DNA of 64,000 nucleotides from Halomonas sp. HL-48 (GTDB lineage: Bacteria > Pseudomonadota > Gammaproteobacteria > Pseudomonadales > Halomonadaceae), in NCBI RefSeq assembly GCF_001314875.1, contig NZ_LJZS01000012.1, forward strand, positions 1 through 64,000, read 5' to 3'. This document shows, one piece after another, positions 1 to 8,158 of the stretch. The notes below the pieces were generated by a model. That model was not told the origin of the DNA. It did no database searches and saw nothing but the letters and a program-made list of their open reading frames with translations. The position numbers were made by a program, and so were the translations under genes. Position 1 is the first letter of the stretch; every line of letters starts with the position of its first letter.

Positions 1-46
1 CAACGAAGAACGGCCACATCAGTCACTAGGCTATGTGGCGCCCCGA

Positions 47-77
47 GCACACCCTGCAATAGCTGCGTAGGGTGTGC
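47..77. repeat. Inverted repeat upstream of the AT-rich orphan gene
   Basis: A perfect 9-bp inverted repeat (GCACACCCT at 47-55, AGGGTGTGC at 69-77) with a 13-nt loop sits 25 bp before the GTG start at 103. No T-run follows it. It could be the end of an upstream transcript, an operator, or part of a recombination site; I see no classical integron attC core boxes around it. Confidence 0.5.
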
Positions 78-102
78 AAAAACCAGGGGGTCATTACACT
101 GT

Positions 103-678
103 GTGGTATATAAAAACGCAATCTTTATTATTGATGTTCGTAGCCATAAAGAAGAAAGTGTTTTCTCTGATCTACAACTGATGGAGAGCTTGGAATCTAG
201 TTGGCCTGAAATAATGAGCAACTATGAAATAAAAGGGCTAAAATTCTCTAACGTAAAGACTTCAAAAAAAGATATTAGTAAAAATAGAAGAGTTGGATTG
301 CTTACATCAATAACAATCAATGGGAAACTTTACTTTCCGCCTGGGCAGGGGGTTACTGCAGCATCAACCCCTGGAGTTGTGACTGACGTTGAGTTGAGAC
401 TAATACGTAGCATCTCTTGGATTGGAGATTTAATTTGTAGTGACGAAAACCCTTTAAGAAAAGAGATGGAAAAACTTAATATAAAAATTCATGATATTGA
501 ATTAAGGTTGTCTCCAAAAGGTCTAATTATATACTCGAAAAAAGCCGACTGCGGATGGCTGTTAAAAGGTCATCCTGAGTCTGTGTTTAGCTTTGTTCGT
601 GAAATGATGACACCAGACTGGGTTGTATCCCAACTCCAAGATCGAATAGAAAAACCGCTGCTAGCCTTAACCTACTGA
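103..678 (+). CDS. AT-rich hypothetical protein (orphan, probably acquired)
   Basis: I do not recognise this 191-residue protein. It has no signal peptide and no clear membrane segment; it is rich in Lys, Ile, Ser and Asn and contains a Gly/Pro stretch (FPPGQGVTAASTPGVV) near residues 78-93. Base composition is strikingly low in GC compared with every other gene here, with many AAA, ATA, TTA and AAT codons, so recent horizontal transfer is a reasonable inference. The start is uncertain: GTG at 103 is the first plausible codon, but the reading frame stays open to the left window edge, so the gene could begin upstream. The upstream 100 bp are more GC-rich and would encode a Cys-rich peptide, which argues for the start at 103. 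Confidence 0.6.
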   Translation: MVYKNAIFIIDVRSHKEESVFSDLQLMESLESSWPEIMSNYEIKGLKFSNVKTSKKDISKNRRVGLLTSITINGKLYFPPGQGVTAASTPGVVTDVELRLIRSISWIGDLICSDENPLRKEMEKLNIKIHDIELRLSPKGLIIYSKKADCGWLLKGHPESVFSFVREMMTPDWVVSQLQDRIEKPLLALTY

Positions 679-1131
679 CGGATGACTACTAGTGCCTTTA
701 TCTCTAATTATACCGACGATAAACAGTTGTTAGCTTGATTCTGTTACAGAGAAGCGTTACATCACCAACAGAAATAAAATATTAAAATGCTGTTTTTAAA
801 GGGTCTTTTTTTGGCCGCTGCGATCCCTGTCCCTCCGTCACCTTGATATTAAAGCCCCGTTGTTACGGGGCTTTTTCATTTCTATATTCTACCTTTCCTT
901 CCGAGTATACCTTGAGTTAGATACACCGTCTCTTTCAGCGTGTCCGGGAATGTTCTACGACCTCCGCCGGGGCGCTTTGTACAGAGCAATTCATCACTGG
1001 ATGACTGTATCCTTGAGTACCTGCAGGTGAGAGTAAATCTCTGTCAGGGATTGGCCTGGTGAAATAGAATGGCTCAGCAAGCAATGCCTGTATCGTCTGC
1101 CCAACATGTCATTTATTCCATGACATCGCCA
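679..1131. other. Gene-free stretch with terminator and a tRNA-end-like patch
   Basis: No convincing ORF is present. The first 150 bp remain AT-rich like the preceding gene. A GC-rich patch at about 812-842 (core GATCCCTGTCCCTCCG) looks a little like the T-arm and acceptor end of a tRNA but lacks an exact CCA and has no matching 5' half. A strong hairpin terminator follows at 851-875. From about 890 to the stop of the EAL gene I see nothing further. Confidence 0.5.
851..875 (+). terminator. Rho-independent terminator
   Basis: Ten-bp stem AAAGCCCCGT / ACGGGGCTTT around a TGTT loop, ending in a T-run. It lies 170 bp after the AT-rich gene and right after the tRNA-end-like patch, so it could have belonged to an RNA or coding gene now lost. 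Confidence 0.8.
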
Positions 1132-2811
1132 TCACGACGAGAAACGGTTGAAAGTTGGGGATGCCATACGCTCGCGGAGCACGCTTTCCTCCAGGGCCGG
1201 GCTCCATAGAAACCCTTGGCCAAGATCGCAGCCGAACTCAGTGAGGATGTTCGCCTGTTCCTCGGTTTCTATACCCTCAGCCGTGACAGTGAGATCGAGG
1301 GCATGGCCTGCTTCAATCATTGCAAGCACCAGGCGACGCGTCTTGGCATCGTCTTCGAGTAGCCTGATGAATTCCCGGTCGATTTTCAGGCCTGTGACCG
1401 GCAGCTTGCGCAGGTAGGCAAAAGAGGCGTAGCCCGTGCCAAAGTCGTCAATACTCACGGCGATACCGTGATCTCGGAGGCGCCCAAGTCCTCGGATTGT
1501 TGACTCTGGTTCTTGCATCAGCCCCGATTCGGTGATCTCTACTTCGATGTACTCTGGCGGGATGCCCGATTCATGCAGACTGTCAATCAGTGCGTCTACC
1601 AGGCTATCGTTTGTGAGGTTGCGGGGTGTGAGGTTGATGCTTACCGGCACCAGCAGTCCGGAGCGGGCATATTCGCTTGCGGTCTGGATGACAAAGAGGC
1701 TGAAAGCGTCAATCAGGCTCGTTCTCTCGAGTTTGGGCATGAACATGCCTGGTGGCACTATTTTTCCATCTGGGTGCCGCCAGCGTATCAAAGCTTCTAC
1801 ACCGGCTAGATGACGGTCGGTCAGCCGCAATTTGGGCTGATAGTGGAGCTCGAACTCGCCGGCTTTGAGTCCTTTCTCCGCGCGGGCGATCAACTCAAGC
1901 GAAGCTCGATTAGCTGTGTCAAAATCAGGCTCATAGCTCATCATTTGCCGTTCCAGAGTCACGGCCTTTTCAAGGGCTACACGGGCGCGTCGCACGATTT
2001 CCAGTGGGTGACGCGTAACGTCCTTCTCATTATGTACATGTCCGAATCCTAACGCCGGTTCGATTCGCACCGGTAAATCATCGACCACAAAGGTCGCCGA
2101 GGCAGCAGCATGCAATAAATGAGAAACACGTTTGAGGTCTTCATCATTTTTATAATCAACGATCAGGGCTAACTCAGAAGTACCGAAGCGGTAACTCTTC
2201 TGAATTTCAGGGCAAGATTGATTTAGTTGCTGGCTGACCGTGTAAATAATTCGATCACCTTCTTCAATACCAAATACCTCAACAAATTCATTGTGGTCAG
2301 TGGCACGAATCAGGACAACGGCAATTGGCGTCTTCTCAAGAGATTCCGGAGTAATTTGAGCGCCAAGGTCTTCAATCAGAGCTGATTGGTTGGGTAGTCC
2401 TGTAGAGGGGTCATGCAACACTTTTTTTCGTTGTTCGTTGCTAAGAAAGTTAATTAACTTAACCAATAAACCGGAGCTGCCACCAATCGCCACGAACCAA
2501 AGAGTGCGCACGCCCCAACTGCTCATGATCGTATTGAGGCTGTCCATGCTTCCGCCAATAACGGGTCCCAGCATCAGCCCCGCGAATAAACCGGCAATCA
2601 CTCCTCCCTTGACACCATAGATGGCAGCAGCCAGAAAAATAGGCACATACATAAAGTGAGCATTCTCGTTCGGCGTGCCACCGGTGAGGTTAACCAGCAG
2701 TGCACCTGCGCATAGCAATATTCCTACACAGCACAAAATCATCAGAAGAAAAGGCGTTGAGGTCTTTTTTTTCCTCATTCCTAAGAGCCACGTCGACGCT
2801 TGCCATGCCAT
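1132..2811 (-). CDS. Membrane-anchored EAL-domain c-di-GMP phosphodiesterase with degenerate GGDEF domain
   Basis: Numbered from an upstream GTG at 2829 (565 residues), the protein has several N-terminal hydrophobic segments (about 26-130), a GGDEF-like domain (about 135-300) in which the signature is FGTSEL (216-220 in place of GGDEF), and an EAL domain (about 315-555). The EAL domain keeps EALIRW (345-350), EITES, DDFGTGYAS (461-469), KIDREF and TAEGIET, the residues that bind metal and substrate in active phosphodiesterases. It therefore probably hydrolyses c-di-GMP, while the GGDEF part cannot make it and may bind GTP or serve as a scaffold. I prefer the ATG at 2811 because AGGAAG lies 9 nt before it. 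No partner gene adjoins it. Confidence 0.85.
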   Translation of the reverse strand: MAWQASTWLLGMRKKKTSTPFLLMILCCVGILLCAGALLVNLTGGTPNENAHFMYVPIFLAAAIYGVKGGVIAGLFAGLMLGPVIGGSMDSLNTIMSSWGVRTLWFVAIGGSSGLLVKLINFLSNEQRKKVLHDPSTGLPNQSALIEDLGAQITPESLEKTPIAVVLIRATDHNEFVEVFGIEEGDRIIYTVSQQLNQSCPEIQKSYRFGTSELALIVDYKNDEDLKRVSHLLHAAASATFVVDDLPVRIEPALGFGHVHNEKDVTRHPLEIVRRARVALEKAVTLERQMMSYEPDFDTANRASLELIARAEKGLKAGEFELHYQPKLRLTDRHLAGVEALIRWRHPDGKIVPPGMFMPKLERTSLIDAFSLFVIQTASEYARSGLLVPVSINLTPRNLTNDSLVDALIDSLHESGIPPEYIEVEITESGLMQEPESTIRGLGRLRDHGIAVSIDDFGTGYASFAYLRKLPVTGLKIDREFIRLLEDDAKTRRLVLAMIEAGHALDLTVTAEGIETEEQANILTEFGCDLGQGFLWSPALEESVLRERMASPTFNRFSS

Positions 2812-3055
2812 AAAAAGACACTTCCTCACTGTTTAATGATTTTTCTCCGACAGGCCCCATTGCAGGCAGGTACTGAGAAGTTTATTTATAGACAGACTGT
2901 TATTTTATCAGGTCTGTTACCGACAGCTCTCAACATTACGCCTGAGCGCGTCAACGCTCACCTGAGGCGAACCCCCTTTTTTCTCCACTGGTAAGTTCCT
3001 CTTTTATCGCGACTCAAACACTCGGGCTGCTGCTGCTCAAAGGAGGGAGTGTTGC

Positions 3056-3796
3056 TTACAGCGTCTCTTCCAGTAGCAAAGCCAGGCGCTTGTGATGCAG
3101 GGCATTGGCGGTTGCGTCAAAAGACGGCGCATCCTTTGCAGTGAAGCCGTGGGCGGCGCCTTGGTAGAGCTCAGTGGTGAAGTGCACACTGGCGGCGGCT
3201 AGCGCTGCGTCCATGCGGGCGATCTGCTCGGGAGGCAGAAGTTCGTCCTGGTCGGCGTGGCCGAAATAGACGCGCCCCTTAATGTTACCGACCAGGTGCA
3301 CGGGGCTGTTTGGGTCGTCTGCCTCCGCCAGTCGGGCCGAGTGGAAACCGGCCGCTGCAGCAACGCGGTCGGAGTGTTCGGCGGCCATACGCAGGGCGAA
3401 AGCGCTGGTCATGCAATAGCCGATCACCCCTATTTTGCCGTCAGCGAACTCCGCCTCGTTCTCAATGCTGTTCAGAAGGGCGATGAAGTCACGGGACTGG
3501 GCCTCGGGGGTGAGGTGGTGGGCATACGCTAATAGTGTCGGTCGCACGTCTGGGTCGCGGAAAGATTTGCCCTCTGGTACGACGCAGCCGCTTGCATCGC
3601 GGTAATAGACGTTGGGCATCAACACGGCATAGCCGTTGTTGGCGATTTGCTGGGCCTTTTCGAAATAGCAGGGGCGTAGGCCGCCGATATCGGTAAACAG
3701 CACCACAGCTGGAAACGGGCCTTCGGCGTTTTCAGGCGTGAAGACATGCGCGTCGATGGTACCGTCGGCGGCGGGCATTTCGATAGCACGAGACAT
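3056..3796 (-). CDS. Dienelactone hydrolase family protein (cytoplasmic)
   Basis: An alpha/beta-hydrolase of 246 residues. The catalytic triad of the dienelactone hydrolase family is visible: Cys128 in GYCMTS, an Asp in HADQDE (about 182-184) and His216 in GAAHGF. The nucleophile elbow GYCMTS departs from the usual GYCFGG by losing the second glycine pair. No signal peptide. The true substrate is unknown; many such enzymes are not in catechol degradation and no other catabolic genes adjoin it. GGGAG lies 7 nt before the ATG. Transcribed divergently from the BCCT carrier gene. Confidence 0.85.
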   Translation of the reverse strand: MSRAIEMPAADGTIDAHVFTPENAEGPFPAVVLFTDIGGLRPCYFEKAQQIANNGYAVLMPNVYYRDASGCVVPEGKSFRDPDVRPTLLAYAHHLTPEAQSRDFIALLNSIENEAEFADGKIGVIGYCMTSAFALRMAAEHSDRVAAAAGFHSARLAEADDPNSPVHLVGNIKGRVYFGHADQDELLPPEQIARMDAALAAASVHFTTELYQGAAHGFTAKDAPSFDATANALHHKRLALLLEETL

Positions 3797-3947
3797 GTAT
3801 TAGCTCCCTCTAACCGATAGTGAATGATTATCGTCGCAGACAAATGTTACACAGATGCATCTGAGCGTTGAAGGGCCCTCTGTTTTGTGACTTGGCGAGA
3901 TAGTCGGATAACTCCTATGGTGTCGGAAAGACTCGGGAGAATTAATA

Positions 3948-5570
3948 ATGGATGCACTTGCGAAAAAGCTGGGCCTGAAAACGGATCCGATCATTTTTTT
4001 TACGTCTGCCGGGATCATGATCCTGTTTCTGATAGTACTTCTGATTGCGCCGGAAGCCATCGGCAATGCCTTCGGCGCGGGGCGGGAATGGATCGTTACC
4101 AATCTTGGCTGGTTTTTTATCATGGGGGTAACCAGTTGGGTGGCGTTCTTACTGTGGGTGGCACTCAGTCGTTTCGGGGCGATTCGCCTGGGCGGCAATG
4201 ATGCCAAGCCCGCCTATACCAACATCTCATGGTTCACCATGCTGTTTGCTGGCGGTATCGGTACGGTGTTGATGTTTTGGGGGGTTGCCGAGCCCGTTTC
4301 CCACTTTGCCACGCCGCCGAGGTCTGATGTCGAGCCCTTTTCGGTGGAAGCCGCCGACGATGCCATGAGCTTTTCGATCTATCACCTGGGGCTGCATACC
4401 TGGGCAATTTTCGCCATGCCCGGGCTCGCGTTTGCGTACTTTATTTATCGCTATAACCTGCCCATGCGGTTCAGCTCGGTCTTTTATCCGCTACTCGGTG
4501 AGCGAATCTATGGCCCTATAGGCAAGTCTCTAGATATCTTCGCGATTCTCGGCACTCTGTTTGGGGTAGCGGTTTCTGTCGGCCTGGGCACTCAGCAAAT
4601 CAATTCAGGGTTAACGGAACTGTTTGGTGTGCCGGATGCGGTGCTTACCAAGGTGCTGATCATTGCGGTGCTCACGGCCGTAGCCGTGGGGTCGATCGTG
4701 GCGGGTCTGGATTCAGGGGTTAAACGACTCTCCAACATCAATATTGGCATGGCCGTGGGCCTGATGATCTTCGTGCTCTTTACCGGGTCGACCGTTTTTC
4801 TTTTGCGTGCGGTTGTCGAGACCTTTGGCCTTTACATCACTAACCTGCTGCCAATGGCATTCTGGAATGACACCCTCGCCAGATACTCCAGTGAGGGTGG
4901 CTCATGGGGGTGGCAGGGCAGTTGGACGGTGTTCTATTGGGCCTGGACCGTCACTTGGTCGCCGTTCATCGGTATTTTCGTGGCACGCATTTCCCGCGGT
5001 CGTACCATTCGCGAGTTCGTGCTTGGCGTGCTGTTTGCGCCCTCCATCTTTACGCTGGTCTGGTTTGCCATCTTCGGCTGGTCGGCGATGGAAATTGACG
5101 GCATCGGCTCGGAGGCACGTGAGGCCATGGGCGCCCAGGCAGGTGTCTTGTCCGATGCGGTCGGCGAAAGTATTCCGCTGGCCATGTTTGCGTTTTTCGA
5201 GAACTTCCCGGCCGCGACATTAATCCAGGGACTGGCGGTGGTCATTGTTGCCATCTTCTTTGCCACCTCATCCGACTCCGCGTCTCTGGTGGTTGATATG
5301 CTCTGCACCGGCAGCTCAGACCCTGGCCCATGGCACCAGCGTGTTTTCTGGGGCGTTTCTGAAGGGATGCTGGCGGCCATGCTCATCGTGCTTGCCGGCG
5401 ATGCCGGGCTGACGGCGCTGCAGGAGGTGATCACCGTGGTCGGCCTGCCGATGTTTATTCTGGTATTTGCCATGATGTTCGCGCTGTACCGCGGCCTGTC
5501 CCAAGAGGAGTTCAGTGAGGTGAAAGTGGGCACTCCACCCAAGGCAGAAGCGCTGACTCATGATGACTAG
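3948..5570 (+). CDS. BCCT family betaine/choline/carnitine-type transporter
   Basis: A 540-residue inner-membrane carrier with about 12 hydrophobic segments. The BCCT signature is clear at roughly residues 330-375 (AWTVTWSPFIGIFVARIS, then GRTIREFVLG), the region that holds the Trp box for quaternary-amine binding. Such carriers import glycine betaine, choline or related solutes using Na+ or H+; in a halophile with an ectoine operon an osmolyte role is the natural inference, but the substrate cannot be read from sequence. The C-terminal tail is short. GGGAGAA lies 7 nt before the ATG. It stands alone, divergent from the hydrolase gene. Confidence 0.92.
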   Translation: MDALAKKLGLKTDPIIFFTSAGIMILFLIVLLIAPEAIGNAFGAGREWIVTNLGWFFIMGVTSWVAFLLWVALSRFGAIRLGGNDAKPAYTNISWFTMLFAGGIGTVLMFWGVAEPVSHFATPPRSDVEPFSVEAADDAMSFSIYHLGLHTWAIFAMPGLAFAYFIYRYNLPMRFSSVFYPLLGERIYGPIGKSLDIFAILGTLFGVAVSVGLGTQQINSGLTELFGVPDAVLTKVLIIAVLTAVAVGSIVAGLDSGVKRLSNINIGMAVGLMIFVLFTGSTVFLLRAVVETFGLYITNLLPMAFWNDTLARYSSEGGSWGWQGSWTVFYWAWTVTWSPFIGIFVARISRGRTIREFVLGVLFAPSIFTLVWFAIFGWSAMEIDGIGSEAREAMGAQAGVLSDAVGESIPLAMFAFFENFPAATLIQGLAVVIVAIFFATSSDSASLVVDMLCTGSSDPGPWHQRVFWGVSEGMLAAMLIVLAGDAGLTALQEVITVVGLPMFILVFAMMFALYRGLSQEEFSEVKVGTPPKAEALTHDD

Positions 5571-5667
5571 GTGGCTGGCACGCAGAGTTTCTGATTGATT
5601 GCAGGAACATCACGATCCGTATGGTTGTCCTATTGCTTGGATTTTCACTTAGCATTTGGGCAACCCT

Positions 5668-5850
5668 ATGGATCGTGTTTTTGCATGGGATCATCGTAAC
5701 CAGCGGGTGGTGTACCGGATTCCCGGACACCGATTCGAAGACGGCAGGGAAGATAGCGATTTATCGCCCATCTGGCTGCCCAGTGACCCATCGGAGTTAC
5801 CCGAGGGGGTAAGCGTTGATGACCTGAGAGACGTCACCGTTGAAGATTGA
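5668..5850 (+). CDS. Small hypothetical acidic protein
   Basis: A 60-residue ORF (begins MDRVFAWDHRN, ends DDLRDVTVED) rich in Asp, Glu and Arg, with no membrane segment. I do not recognise a family. It is supported by the balanced, high-GC codon use of the region and by a strong terminator 18 bp after its stop. The Shine-Dalgarno sequence is weak; a TTG four codons upstream (5656) is an alternative start. Confidence 0.5.
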   Translation: MDRVFAWDHRNQRVVYRIPGHRFEDGREDSDLSPIWLPSDPSELPEGVSVDDLRDVTVED

Positions 5851-5868
5851 GTTCACCAGATTTTAAGA

Positions 5869-5900
5869 GGCGCAGGCGTTTATGCCTGCGCCCATTTTTT
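5869..5900 (+). terminator. Rho-independent terminator
   Basis: Nine-bp GC-rich stem GGCGCAGGC / GCCTGCGCC with a GTTTAT loop, followed by CATTTTTT. It ends the transcript of the small ORF and argues that the following hydrolase gene starts after it, at 5921. Confidence 0.85.
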
Positions 5901-5920
5901 GTTCATGGGTTAGCCATCTT

Positions 5921-6931
5921 ATGCCTTCATTTCGTGCTGCTCGCTGGCTCTCCGGCGGCCATCTTCAGACGCTGTATAGCCCGCTTTTTCGATCTGCGCT
6001 CTCCCTGCCACGGCAACGAGAGCGTTTGACGCTCCGAGATGGCGACTTTCTGGATCTCGACTGGCTGGGCCTGCCGGATCACGAAACGCCATGCGTGATA
6101 CTGCTGCATGGTCTCACCGGCAGCTCTTCATCGCGCTATATGCTGGGTCAGCAACAAGCGTTGGCTTTGCAAGGGTGGCAGAGCGTCGCTGTCAATTGGC
6201 GTGGCTGTTCGGGCACGCCTAATCGTCTGGCAAGAGGTTACCACTCAGGGGTAAGTGAAGATCTGGCCGAAGTGGTCGACGTGCTTTCCGCGCGTCGGCC
6301 GACGCAACCCCTGGCGGCCGTTGGCTATTCGCTGGGCGGTAATGTGCTATTGAAATATCTGGGCGAACAGGGCAGTGCTTCGCCATTAATGGCGGCCGCC
6401 GCGGTATCGGTCCCGTTTCGTCTCGACCACAGCGCCGAGCGTATCAGTCAGGGGATGTCGCAAATCTATCAGGCACGCTTCCTGCGTGACCTGCGACGCT
6501 ACATGGCCAACAAACGCCACCAGTTCGCGATTAACGGCGACCCCGACGAGTACGCCAAACTGCTTGATTTGGAGTCGCTCAAGGGGATGAAGACCCTGTG
6601 GGATTTCGATGAGCGGGTAACCGCACCGCTTCATGGCTATGCCAGCGCCAGCGATTACTATCAGCGCTGCAGCAGCCTGTATTTCCTGTCTTCGATTCGG
6701 GTGCCGACACTGATCGTCCAGTCGCAGGACGATCCGTTTGTGTACCCGCACAGTGCGCCAAGCCCTTCGGATTTACCGGCCGCTGTGAAGCTGGAATACC
6801 ACCCAAAAGGAGGGCATGTGGGCTTTATTGAAGGCGCGCCCTGGTCGCCCGTTTACTACCTGGAAAGGCGGCTGCCTGAGTGGTTATCAGCCTCATGGTT
6901 GGATGCAAAAAAATGTGCGACCTGCGCCTAG
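5921..6931 (+). CDS. YheT-type alpha/beta hydrolase
   Basis: A 336-residue cytoplasmic hydrolase of the YheT/EMB8-like family. The N-terminus RAARWLSGGHLQTLYSPLF matches the family hallmark (WLxGxHLQTL). The nucleophile elbow is GYSLGG, the acid lies in QSQDDPFV and the histidine in KGGHVGF near the C-terminus. The start at 5921 is chosen over 5882 because the upstream codons fall inside the terminator hairpin and the family begins just before the HLQTL motif. Physiological substrate is unknown for the family. Confidence 0.88.
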   Translation: MPSFRAARWLSGGHLQTLYSPLFRSALSLPRQRERLTLRDGDFLDLDWLGLPDHETPCVILLHGLTGSSSSRYMLGQQQALALQGWQSVAVNWRGCSGTPNRLARGYHSGVSEDLAEVVDVLSARRPTQPLAAVGYSLGGNVLLKYLGEQGSASPLMAAAAVSVPFRLDHSAERISQGMSQIYQARFLRDLRRYMANKRHQFAINGDPDEYAKLLDLESLKGMKTLWDFDERVTAPLHGYASASDYYQRCSSLYFLSSIRVPTLIVQSQDDPFVYPHSAPSPSDLPAAVKLEYHPKGGHVGFIEGAPWSPVYYLERRLPEWLSASWLDAKKCATCA

Positions 6932-7009
6932 ATTATCGATTGTATTCAGGCGGCGTTGGACTATGATGCAGCGATAAGGCTCATCGTGAGCCCCCTTGAG
7001 AAAGCCGCC

Positions 7010-7171
7010 ATGCTAAAAGGTCTGATTATCTGTTTTGCGGTGATGTTTGCGCAGCTAGCGGTACTGCACGTCATCGATGTACGGCTATATAATGCTCCCC
7101 AGGATGCACGACAGGTGGCGTCGACAACGACGCCGCCACACAAAAATGACGAGGAAGATAGCCAAGGTTAG
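7010..7171 (+). CDS. Small single-pass membrane protein, hypothetical
   Basis: A 53-residue ORF beginning MLKGLIICFAVMFAQLAVL, a hydrophobic segment long enough for one membrane pass, followed by a polar tail ending KNDEEDSQG. No family recognised. The ATG at 7010 is preferred over a start at 6956 because it places the hydrophobic segment at the N-terminus. The gene ends 50 bp before the convergent hydrolase gene. Confidence 0.45.
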   Translation: MLKGLIICFAVMFAQLAVLHVIDVRLYNAPQDARQVASTTTPPHKNDEEDSQG

Positions 7172-7221
7172 CCAGCGTGGTTGTTGAAAGCCCTGGCGGT
7201 GCCAGGGCAAACGTCAGCCGC

Positions 7222-7980
7222 CTAGAGTCTTTCCTCCAGCCAAGCGGTGAACATTGTCCAAGATCGCTCGTCGGCACGCTCGTGGTAGGCATCGCTCCCA
7301 AACACGCTGAACGCATGGGGCGCCCCGGAATAAATACCGATTTCGTAAGTAACTTCAGCGCTTTCCAGCTCTTCAGCCAGGGTGGCCACATCCTCAAGGC
7401 TCACCGAGCTGTCGGCACCGCCGTGGGCAATCAGGATTGGCGCGGTATCGCTTGAGTAAGCCTGGCCGTCGGGCGTCGTTAATCCGCCATGGAAGCTGGT
7501 ATAGGCGGCAATGCCGTCGGCTTCACCGGAACGGGCAATTTCCAGCGCAACCGCACCGCCAAAGCAGTAACCTGCAATCACCGTCTGCTCGGCAGCGCCT
7601 TCTTCCCTGGCTTGCGCCAGGCCTGAAAGGGTGAGGGCGCGCATGCGTTCGCGATCTTCATACAGACGCTTGGTGGCGGCGCGCTTATCGTCTACCGCCT
7701 GGGGGCGATTACCTTCGCCAAACAGGTCAACGGCAAACACATCGTAGCCTTCATCGGCCAGCATGTCGGCGCGTTCACGCTCGTAATCATCCAACCCGTC
7801 CCAATCGTGAACGATCAGTACACTGCCTTTAGCGTCGTCACCACCAGACACAAAATATCCCTGGAAATCTTCGTCATCCATGCTGTAAGCAATATCTTGC
7901 CCGGCGGGAGAAAACGCCAGCGCCGCCTGAGTGAGGGATAGCATGGCGATAGTACTGGTGGGGAGCAGAATCTTTTTCAT
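7222..7980 (-). CDS. Exported dienelactone hydrolase family protein
   Basis: A 252-residue member of the dienelactone hydrolase family with a cleavable-looking signal peptide (residues 1-22, ending AALAF), so it should act in the periplasm. Catalytic residues are Cys139 in the canonical GYCFGG, Asp190 in HGGADSS and His222 in APHAF. The second gene of this family within 5 kb, but only about the fold is shared with the cytoplasmic one at 3056-3796. Substrate unknown. The upstream region (7981-8158) contains repeated TGATACA-type motifs. Confidence 0.85.
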   Translation of the reverse strand: MKKILLPTSTIAMLSLTQAALAFSPAGQDIAYSMDDEDFQGYFVSGGDDAKGSVLIVHDWDGLDDYERERADMLADEGYDVFAVDLFGEGNRPQAVDDKRAATKRLYEDRERMRALTLSGLAQAREEGAAEQTVIAGYCFGGAVALEIARSGEADGIAAYTSFHGGLTTPDGQAYSSDTAPILIAHGGADSSVSLEDVATLAEELESAEVTYEIGIYSGAPHAFSVFGSDAYHERADERSWTMFTAWLEERL

Positions 7981-8031
7981 GATATTGTTGTCCTATAGGG
8001 TGTCCAGCAAGCATAGTCACTCTTGATAAAC

Positions 8032-8063
8032 TGATACAGCGTTGCAAGAATGATACAACGTTG
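8032..8063. promoter_or_regulatory. Direct repeats TGATACARCGTTG in a divergent intergenic region
   Basis: TGATACAGCGTTG at 8032-8044 and TGATACAACGTTG at 8051-8063 are spaced 19 bp start to start, close to two helical turns. A third partial match in the opposite sense (GTATCAGCGT, 8069-8078) follows. The cluster lies between the exported hydrolase gene and yccA and could be an operator for either; the cognate regulator is not in the window. Confidence 0.45.
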
Positions 8064-8158
8064 AAATCGTATCAGCGTGGAAGACAAAGGCTTGCGTCTG
8101 GAACCCGGTAACGGCATGCTTGTCCACTGTTCGACAGATCATTACGGAGCATGAACAC

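Noticed and set aside
5882-5920. Earlier ATG at 5882 as start of the YheT-type hydrolase
   Set aside because: Those codons lie within the preceding terminator hairpin and add residues not found in the family.
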